From the NCBI RefSeq assembly GCF_010894405.1, contig NZ_JAAIYA010000015.1, positions 218,156 to 282,155 on the forward strand: DNA of 64,000 nucleotides. The letters run 5' to 3'. Every line of letters begins with the position of its first letter. Positions within the stretch are counted from its first letter, which is position 1. Under the pieces are notes generated by a model. The model saw nothing but the letters and a program-made list of their open reading frames with translations. It was not told where the DNA came from and did no database searches. Below, piece after piece: positions 58,338 through 64,000 of the stretch. A program made the position numbers and the translations under genes. The stretch comes from Pyxidicoccus caerfyrddinensis (lineage in GTDB: Bacteria > Myxococcota > Myxococcia > Myxococcales > Myxococcaceae).

Positions 58338-60465
58338 GCAGGAGGTTGCCGGTGGACTGGCGCTCCAGGTTGGCCTCGCGGGCGAACCGCAGCTCGAGGC
58401 CGGCATCCGAGAGGGCGAGGCGGGCGCCGTAGACGTCTCGGTTGCTGGCGGCATCCCGGGCGCGGTTGATGTGGGCGCGGGCCCGCTCCGCGTGGACGAC
58501 GACGTTGCCCTGGCCGGAGGCGACGGCTGTGGTGCGCACGTTCTCGAAGGCGCGGTCCGCGAGGCTCAGGGCGTTGTCCACGGTCAGCTCGCCCTTCTCG
58601 AGGGCCTGGTCCGCGGCGAGCAGCCACTGTCCGGCGGTCTGGATGTCGGTCAGCCGCTGCTGGCGGGACTGCTCCACCTCGGCGGCGCGCTCACTGGTGT
58701 CGTCGATGTGCTCCTCCACGACGGTGGTTTCCGCGGCGAGCTGGTCGTCGCGCGTCTTCAGCGCCTCGTCGCGCGTCTTCAGCTCGGCTTCGAGTTGCTG
58801 GAGGCGGGCCTGGAGCTGGAGGAGTTGCTGTTGCGAGGTGAGCGTGTTGGCCGCGCTGGTGCCCGGCGCCGCGCCCATACCCACCGTGCCCGCGCCACCC
58901 GTCGCGTCCTGCGCGGCACCGCCACCAAAGCCAACGGCGGGCTCCGCGGAGGACGGAGCGGCCTGCTGGAGTCCTGCCGCGGCGGTCGAGCCACTCGTTC
59001 CATCCTGTGTGACCGCACCCGCGCCTGTCGTGTCCTGGTCCGTTGTTTCCGTGCTACCGGCGCCGCCCGTGCCTCCAGTCGCGCCCGAGCCACCCACGGT
59101 GCCGGTGCCACCGGTCGCATCCTGGCCCGTCGTGTCCAGGCTCCCGCCGGTGCCAGTGGCTCCGGTCTCGCTCGGGCTCGTGGCTCCCGTGCCTTCCACC
59201 GTGCCCGAGCCGCCGGTCGCATCCTGGCCCGTCGTGCCCAGGCTTCCGCTGGTGCCAGTGGCTCCGGTCTCGCTCGGGCTCGTGGCTCCCGAGCCCTCTA
59301 CGGTGCCCGACCCACCGGTCGCATCCTGGCCTGTCGTATCCAGGCTTCCGCTGGTGCCCGTACCTCCGGTCGCGTCCTGGGTCGTTGCTCCCGGGCCACC
59401 CTCAGTGCCTGTTAGATCGGTCGCATTCCGACCCGTCGTGTCCGGGCTCCCGCTCGTGCCCGCACCTCCGGTCGCTTCCGGCGCTTCTACTTCCGGGGTC
59501 TCGACGCTGCCGGTGCTCCCCTGGCCCGATACAACCGAACGGCCACCGATGATCTCCGGGGGCCGCCCCGTCACGACCGAACGGCCCCCGATGAACGTGC
59601 CTCCCGTCGCGTCCTGCCCCGTCGCTCCCGAGCCGCTGGTGCTGCCCGTGCTCCCGGTTGCGTCCTGACTCGTCGCGCCCGCGCCACCGGTCGCGTCCTG
59701 GCTCACGCTTCCGCTGGTGCCCGCGCCACCGGTCGCGCCCTGGCCTGTTGCGTCCGAACCTCCGGCGGTACCAGCGCCACCAGTCGCGCCCTGGCTCACG
59801 CTTCCGCTGGTTCCCGCGCTTGTGCTCGCACCCTGGCTCGTTGCAGCGGAATTTCCGGCGGTGCCCGAGCCACCGGTCGCGCCCTGCCTCACGCTCCCAC
59901 CGGTGCCCGCACTCGTGCCCGCACCCTGGCTCGTTGCCGCCGAACCTCCGGCGGTGCCCGCGCCACCCGTCGCATCCTGTGTCGTGGCCCCCGTGGTGCT
60001 TGCGCCCTGCGTGCCCGTCGTCTGGGGAGTCGCGCCCGTCGCGGAGGTTTGGCCTCCCTGGCCGGAAGTGGCCGCGGGCGCGGCCTCCGTGTCCGACGAC
60101 GTAGCACTGCCACTGCCGCCCGTGCCCGACTCGTCCTGCGCCGCGGTATCCCAGGGCGAGGGCAGGGGCTGATACACCTGTGCTGCTTCTTCGTTGGCCA
60201 TCTGGCCCGGCGTCACGGGGCCGTAGCCATCGGGAAGGACTGGCACGATCAGCGGTGGAGCGGCGCGCGGGTCGGGCGGTTGCTGAACCACATAGCCCTC
60301 AGGAGGCCGCGCGCCCTCTGCCTGCCTGGAGGCTTCCTCATAGGCATCCTTCAGCGCTTCCGCGGCAGGGTCGTCGACCAACGGGTCCTGCGGAGGAGGC
60401 ACCGGCGTCACATCCGGCGTCTGACCGAGGCTCAATCCAGCAGCGAGAGCAATCCACAGGCGCAT
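58327..60465 (-). CDS. Secreted Gly/Thr/Ser/Ala-rich repeat protein with coiled-coil C-terminus
   Basis: Protein of 712 aa. A signal peptide (MRLWIALAAGLSLGQ) is followed by a Pro-rich section to about residue 110. Residues of roughly 115-560 are low-complexity, built from variants of QDATGGAGT and GTSGSVSQGATGG, with a 34-residue unit repeated at the DNA level (see 59107-59360). Residues of about 565-640 form a coiled coil (LTSQQQLLQLQARLQQLEAEL and KTRDEAL), and the end is a helical domain with DIQTAGQWLLAADQALEKGEL and DAASNRDVYGARLALSDAGL. That DUF4398-like helical end and the linker suggest a periplasmic or surface spacer protein; the role is unknown. Repeat number probably varies between strains. 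Confidence 0.75.
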   Translation of the reverse strand: MRLWIALAAGLSLGQTPDVTPVPPPQDPLVDDPAAEALKDAYEEASRQAEGARPPEGYVVQQPPDPRAAPPLIVPVLPDGYGPVTPGQMANEEAAQVYQPLPSPWDTAAQDESGTGGSGSATSSDTEAAPAATSGQGGQTSATGATPQTTGTQGASTTGATTQDATGGAGTAGGSAATSQGAGTSAGTGGSVRQGATGGSGTAGNSAATSQGASTSAGTSGSVSQGATGGAGTAGGSDATGQGATGGAGTSGSVSQDATGGAGATSQDATGSTGSTSGSGATGQDATGGTFIGGRSVVTGRPPEIIGGRSVVSGQGSTGSVETPEVEAPEATGGAGTSGSPDTTGRNATDLTGTEGGPGATTQDATGGTGTSGSLDTTGQDATGGSGTVEGSGATSPSETGATGTSGSLGTTGQDATGGSGTVEGTGATSPSETGATGTGGSLDTTGQDATGGTGTVGGSGATGGTGGAGSTETTDQDTTGAGAVTQDGTSGSTAAAGLQQAAPSSAEPAVGFGGGAAQDATGGAGTVGMGAAPGTSAANTLTSQQQLLQLQARLQQLEAELKTRDEALKTRDDQLAAETTVVEEHIDDTSERAAEVEQSRQQRLTDIQTAGQWLLAADQALEKGELTVDNALSLADRAFENVRTTAVASGQGNVVVHAERARAHINRARDAASNRDVYGARLALSDAGLELRFAREANLERQSTGNLLLSP
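59107..59360 (-). repeat. 102-bp in-frame minisatellite in the repeat-protein gene
   Basis: Two full units start at 59107 and 59209 and a partial third at 59311, giving a spacing of exactly 102 bp (34 codons). The encoded unit runs TTGQDATGGSGTVEG then (S/T)GATSPSETGATGT(S/G)GSL. The near-identity of the first two copies at DNA level points to recent duplication. Confidence 0.85.
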
Positions 60466-60551
60466 GCCTGGAAGGTGTCCACCAGAGGATGGTCCTTCAG
60501 CCCGGCCAGCGAAGCTCCGCCCGACGGGCCGCCCGGGCGGCGACCCACCGA

Positions 60552-60617
60552 GCTCCCTGTTCGGAAAGGTCGGGACATTTCACGCCGCAAAACCCCCGAC
60601 CTTTCCGAACAGGGAGC
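60552..60617. repeat. 23-bp perfect inverted repeat
   Basis: Arms at 60552-60574 and 60595-60617 match over 23 bp without mismatch around a 20-nt loop. They lie between the amine oxidase stop and the start of the repeat protein, both on the minus strand, so the structure may terminate the first gene or control the second. No T-run follows and there is no transposase. The arms begin GCTCCCTGTTCGGAAAGGTC. Confidence 0.85.
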
Positions 60618-60694
60618 CCTCCGCCCGCTTCCGGAAGGCTCCCGCCGTGCCCGCGTTCCAACGAGCGCCGGACCCACGTCGCCGTCAGCAGCCC

Positions 60695-62020
60695 TCACAT
60701 CCTCCGCCGGGTCCGCGCCAGCACCTCACGCGCCGCGCGCTCTCCGGTCGCGATGGCACCATGCACGGTGCCTTCCTCGCCCTCGGTATTCGTGGCCTCG
60801 CCCGCGAAGAACAGCGTGCCCTCCACGGGAGTGGCGAGCGCCTCCATGGCGTCCGCCGCGCCCGCCGGAATGACGGCATACCCGCCCCGGGTGAACGGCT
60901 CGCGTTGCCAGTCCTGCACGTGCCACGCCTCGAGCAGCTCATGCAGCGCCTGTCGCGGCAGCCGGAAGATGCGCGCGAGCGACTCCACCGCGCTCGCCAG
61001 CACCTCCTCCTCTTGCAGCCCGGTCAGCGCGTCCGCACCCGGACCGCCGGCCCAGCCCACCAGGTGCCGGGACTCGCGAGGCGACAGCGTCCACCACGTG
61101 GGCACCGGCAGTGACGGCCCATGGAAGAAGCCGAACCGCCGTGTGTCCTCGCGCTCGCTCCAGAAGGCGGTGCGGAAGCGCAGCAGCACCTTCACCAGCG
61201 CGCCCATCTCCAGCCGGCCGCAGGCCCGTTCCTTCTCCGGCAGCCGCGGCACGAAGCGCACCGCGCCGGGCTCCGGAGGCCGCGCCCGCAGCACGCCCAG
61301 CGGAAGCGTCACCACGGCCTGCTTCGCCCGCACCTGCCCGAGCGCCACTCCCTGCCGCGTGCGCACGCGCACCCGCACCTCACCGGCTGCCCAGCGGACC
61401 TCCTCCGCCACCGCGTTCAGGAACACCGTCCCCGGGTGCTCCATCAACGGCCGGGCCAGCTCGCGAAGCACCCGGTCATACCCCTCCATCACCCGCGACG
61501 GCGTGGTGCCGCCCAGCTCCTCCGCGGCCGTCTCCATCCGAGCGATGGCCAGCGTGCTCGCGGTGTCCGGGTTCGCCGCGTAGAAGCCCTCCACGTAGGC
61601 CCGGCCCATGGCCACCTGGAGCGGGGACCAGCGCTCGGCCTTCGCCCGCTCCCGCAGCAGCTCCGCCACGGGCCGGTCCGGAGGCTTCGCGGAGGCGAGC
61701 GCGTCCAGGAAGCGGAAGGACTCCTCGCCATCTCCGAAGCGCCCCTTCCACGACAGCGCATGCATGTCATTGCACGCCCGGATGGACAGCCGGGCCCGCC
61801 GAGCGAGCTTCCGCAGCGACTCCGGCGCGCCGTGGACGAACTCCGCCCCCAACTCGAGCGGAACCTCCGTGACGGGGTCATGGACGGTGGCCACGCGCCC
61901 GCCCCATCGCTCGCGCGCCTCCAGCACCGCGACGCGCAGCCCTGCCCGCCTCAGCGAGGCCGCGGCTGCGAGCCCCGAGGCACCCGCGCCCAGGATGACG
62001 ACATCCGAGATGAGGTCCAT
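60695..62020 (-). CDS. Flavin-containing amine oxidase
   Basis: FAD-dependent oxidase of 441 aa. The dinucleotide-binding motif is VVILGAGASGLAAAASL, followed by EARERWGGRVAT and LELGAEFVHG, all typical of monoamine-oxidase-like proteins. The C-terminal FAD motif is LFFAGEATNTEGEEGTVHGAIATGERAA. The middle has WTLSPRESRHLVGWAGG. No signal peptide; the substrate amine is unknown. It is probably transcribed alone: a hairpin lies at 62109-62142 upstream and the long inverted repeat downstream. Confidence 0.92.
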   Translation of the reverse strand: MDLISDVVILGAGASGLAAAASLRRAGLRVAVLEARERWGGRVATVHDPVTEVPLELGAEFVHGAPESLRKLARRARLSIRACNDMHALSWKGRFGDGEESFRFLDALASAKPPDRPVAELLRERAKAERWSPLQVAMGRAYVEGFYAANPDTASTLAIARMETAAEELGGTTPSRVMEGYDRVLRELARPLMEHPGTVFLNAVAEEVRWAAGEVRVRVRTRQGVALGQVRAKQAVVTLPLGVLRARPPEPGAVRFVPRLPEKERACGRLEMGALVKVLLRFRTAFWSEREDTRRFGFFHGPSLPVPTWWTLSPRESRHLVGWAGGPGADALTGLQEEEVLASAVESLARIFRLPRQALHELLEAWHVQDWQREPFTRGGYAVIPAGAADAMEALATPVEGTLFFAGEATNTEGEEGTVHGAIATGERAAREVLARTRRRM

Positions 62021-62108
62021 GCCGCACCTCTAGCCACACCCGAGCGCGAGAGCAGCCTCTCGCGCGCCAGCCGTCACGCGCGAGACACTCACGTCCCCGA
62101 AGACGCGA

Positions 62109-62142
62109 AGGGCCGCGCCTCCAACGAAGGAGGCGCGGCCCT
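62109..62142 (-). terminator. Strong hairpin downstream of the porin-like gene
   Basis: Perfect 14-bp stem AGGGCCGCGCCTCC/GGAGGCGCGGCCCT with a 6-nt loop, 25 bp after the stop at 62167. Minus-strand transcription leaves the stem into CTTCGCGTCTTC, a moderately T-rich tail. Confidence 0.75.
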
Positions 62143-62166
62143 GGGAGCCACGGAAGTGTCCGCGCG

Positions 62167-63822
62167 TCAGAGGCTGATGCGCAGGCCGGCGCCCAGCTCG
62201 AAGGTGGGAGCGGCCACGCTGAAGCCCTGGATGTCCTCGCCGTTGACGGTGACGTCGGGCACGGAGAAGCCGAGCCGGAGCTCACCGCCCTTGTGGCCGT
62301 AGTGCACGGCGCCGAACGCCTCCACCGTGAGGTAGGTGAGCGCCCGGTACGTCACGTTGAGCCGGCTCGTATAGGAGCGGTCGGACAGGTTGCCCAGCGT
62401 GAAGAAGTTGAAGGCCGTGTGGTCCCAGTCGAAGGGCTGGTTGAGGAAGAGGTACGCCGCGCCGTAGTGGCGGCCCACGTACAGCGGCTGGAAGGCGCTC
62501 TGGGCAATGAGGTACGGGTACCCCACGGAGCTGGTGTAGCCCGTCGAGTTGTAGAAGTACTCCACGCCCACCACGGCCAGGTCGTTCTGCCCGTAGGGGA
62601 AGGTGTAGTTGGCGCCGCCCGTCACCTGGGGCGTGAGGCCCCCGGGAACGTACGACTCCACCTGGATGCCATTCTGGAAGATGTCCTCCAGCGTGGTGCC
62701 CTCTGGCAGCCGGTACAGGGGCCGGTCCGTGCCCTTCTTGATGGCGAGCTCGCCGTAGACGTCGATGGGGCCCAGGGCGGAGGACAGGTCCAGGCCGAAG
62801 CGGGGCTTGCGGCCGCGCTGGGCCACGGCGCTGACGCCCACCTCCGCGGGGCCCACCACCACCTCCGCGCGCAGCGCACCGCCAATGCGGCTGAGCCGGT
62901 TGACCGGGTCCTCGCCGCCGGGCCGCGTGGGGCCCCCCGTGGCGTCGGTGACGGCGCCCGCGTCGGTGCCCAGGTCGTCCACCACGGCGATGCCGTAGAA
63001 GTTCCAGCCCCGCGCCTCCCACGGCACGTGCAGCTTCACCATGGACACGCCGGTGCGCAGGTCCACGAAGGCCAGCGGGTTCTTGCGCTGGGGGGACAGG
63101 AAGTCGGTGGGGTTCCAGATCTGCCCCGTGCCCCACTTCACGTGCTGCTTGCCCACGGTGAAGAACACCGTGCGCGCCAGGTCGAAGCGCAGCCACGCCT
63201 GGTCCAGCAGGACGCGCGGGTTGGACGGCGCGCCCTCCGTGGTCTGCGTGGAGACGGTGGGGTCGTAGCTCAACCGCCCCACCACGAAGCCGCGCAGCCG
63301 GTCCGTGGGACGCGCGTCGAAGTAGCCGTCCACCAGCGTGGGCGCGGTGAAGGACGTGTTGCCGAAGGACACGCCCTCGTTCGCCGCCACGTTGGCGCGC
63401 AGATAGAACTGGCCGCCAATCTTCAGCGGGTCATCCACTGCCTCGTCGGAGTCGAACGCGCTGCGCGTCGCCGGGCCATCCAGCGCGTCCGAGTCCCTGT
63501 CCCCGGGGGCCGGGGAGGGCTCGGTGAGCGAGGGCTGCCGCGCCGCCGGCTCGCCGGCCGACGTCGGGTCCGCCGTCGCGCTGTCGTCCCCGCCGAAGAC
63601 GGCGTCCTCGCTGGGACGGTCCGCCGGGGCCTCGTCTTGGGAAGCGGAAGGGGAGGGCGTGGCCTCGGCGGGCTTCTCGGACTCGCCGCCGAAGAGGGCA
63701 TTCTCGTCGGGCCGGTCGTTGGAGCCGGCCGAGCCCGCGGCGCCCTCCGACTGGGCGAGCGCGGGGGCGCCGACGAGGGCCGCGGTCAGCGCCGCGGCCA
63801 CGGTGAGGGTCCGCGGGCTCAT
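62167..63822 (-). CDS. Outer-membrane porin-like protein
   Basis: Protein of 551 aa with signal peptide MSPRTLTVAAALTAALVGAPALA. Residues 24-125 are a disordered acidic Pro/Ala/Ser region with three F.GG.(D/E) repeats (ALFGGES and AVFGGDD). The rest is beta-rich barrel sequence (GQFYLRANVAANEG, RLRGFVVGRLSYDP, TVFFTVGKQHVKWGTGQIWNPTDFLSP), resembling DUF1302-type outer-membrane proteins often encoded with RND-like lipid exporters and LolA-like proteins. Its ATG overlaps the upstream gene's TGA (ATGA at 63819-63822), so the two are coupled. Confidence 0.78.
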   Translation of the reverse strand: MSPRTLTVAAALTAALVGAPALAQSEGAAGSAGSNDRPDENALFGGESEKPAEATPSPSASQDEAPADRPSEDAVFGGDDSATADPTSAGEPAARQPSLTEPSPAPGDRDSDALDGPATRSAFDSDEAVDDPLKIGGQFYLRANVAANEGVSFGNTSFTAPTLVDGYFDARPTDRLRGFVVGRLSYDPTVSTQTTEGAPSNPRVLLDQAWLRFDLARTVFFTVGKQHVKWGTGQIWNPTDFLSPQRKNPLAFVDLRTGVSMVKLHVPWEARGWNFYGIAVVDDLGTDAGAVTDATGGPTRPGGEDPVNRLSRIGGALRAEVVVGPAEVGVSAVAQRGRKPRFGLDLSSALGPIDVYGELAIKKGTDRPLYRLPEGTTLEDIFQNGIQVESYVPGGLTPQVTGGANYTFPYGQNDLAVVGVEYFYNSTGYTSSVGYPYLIAQSAFQPLYVGRHYGAAYLFLNQPFDWDHTAFNFFTLGNLSDRSYTSRLNVTYRALTYLTVEAFGAVHYGHKGGELRLGFSVPDVTVNGEDIQGFSVAAPTFELGAGLRISL

Positions 63823-64000
63823 CGGCTCTTGCTCTCGAGCCACGCCTTGGTGAAGAGGTTGGCTTCCAGCGACCGCAGGTCGATGGACTTGATGAGGATG
63901 ACGGTGGAGTTGGCCTTCTCCACCTCGTCGTAGATGCGAATCTCCTCGGGGAACCAGACGTCGGCGCCCTTGGACTCGCTGAAGAGCTTCTTCCAGCGCG
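63819..64000 (-). CDS. Outer-membrane lipoprotein-sorting (LolA-like) protein, C-terminal part
   Basis: Only the last 60 codons are inside the window; the gene continues to the right. The visible end RWKKLFSESKGADVWFPEEI through LIKSIDLRSLEANLFTKAWLESKSR matches the C-terminus of exported LolA-like lipoprotein-sorting proteins that are commonly encoded beside an MMPL/RND exporter and an outer-membrane partner. Its TGA overlaps the porin-like gene's ATG. The full domain cannot be checked here. Confidence 0.72.
   Translation of the reverse strand, partial: RWKKLFSESKGADVWFPEEIRIYDEVEKANSTVILIKSIDLRSLEANLFTKAWLESKSR

Noticed and set aside
60552..60617. Ends of an insertion sequence or MITE
   Set aside because: The element would be only 66 bp, with no target-site duplication visible and no transposase nearby.

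Overview
The window is high-GC DNA with strong G/C bias at third codon positions, and its gene content points to a myxobacterium, most likely of the Myxococcaceae (Myxococcus/Corallococcus/Pyxidicoccus type). The clues are lineage-restricted paralogue families (DUF2381 beside a Ser/Thr kinase, a DUF2378/TIGR02265-type protein), a double-length UvrA, many secreted lipoproteins, and Imm11/SUFU-like and DUF3396 immunity proteins. I saw no rRNA, tRNA, CRISPR array, transposase or prophage. All functions below are read from the sequence by eye; no database search was run.

1-8.4 kb: the end of a tandem double UvrA, a secreted glutathione peroxidase, a DUF5996 protein, a minus-strand operon of ECF sigma factor, zinc-finger anti-sigma factor and Spy-like periplasmic protein, a DUF2378-like protein, and a Bcp-type peroxiredoxin. 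8.4-17.6 kb is the accessory zone. It holds a degraded chimeric immunity gene, a coupled YcaO-TfuA pair (the thioamide-forming enzyme combination) with no recognisable precursor peptide, a transmembrane Ser/Thr kinase followed by a DUF2381 protein, and a lipoprotein nuclease toxin coupled to a DUF3396 immunity gene. A second, partly diverged immunity copy carries a 77-bp piece of the DUF2381 gene with it, which marks a local duplication. 17.7-19.5 kb: a small Rof-like protein, an orphan DNA methyltransferase and a 2OG-Fe(II) oxygenase whose 3' ends meet inside a 26-bp tandem repeat.

19.5-38.3 kb is mostly housekeeping and transport: dicarboxylate symporter, SlyD-like isomerase, OPT transporter, outer-membrane barrel, ADOP-type permease, Uup-like ABC-F protein, EF-G paralogue, SthA transhydrogenase, a damaged alpha/beta hydrolase, a 16S/23S-type pseudouridine synthase, a DUF1028 protein and a TrmJ-like methyltransferase, plus several small proteins. 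38.5-47.4 kb: a bacterial alpha-2-macroglobulin lipoprotein with an intact thioester motif and PBP1C, the usual pair, here separated by an inverted phospholipase D-like gene.

47.4-64 kb: a DCC thiol oxidoreductase, a renalase-like flavoprotein, a CotH-kinase lipoprotein with a lamin-tail-like end, a very large metallopeptidase/beta-propeller/beta-barrel protein, an LVIVD-repeat lipoprotein coupled to an EAL protein, a secreted Gly/Thr/Ser-rich repeat protein, a flavin amine oxidase, and an outer-membrane porin-like protein overlapping the end of a LolA-like lipoprotein-sorting gene that runs off the window. The best candidates for new biology are the YcaO-TfuA locus and the duplicated lipoprotein-toxin/immunity island.
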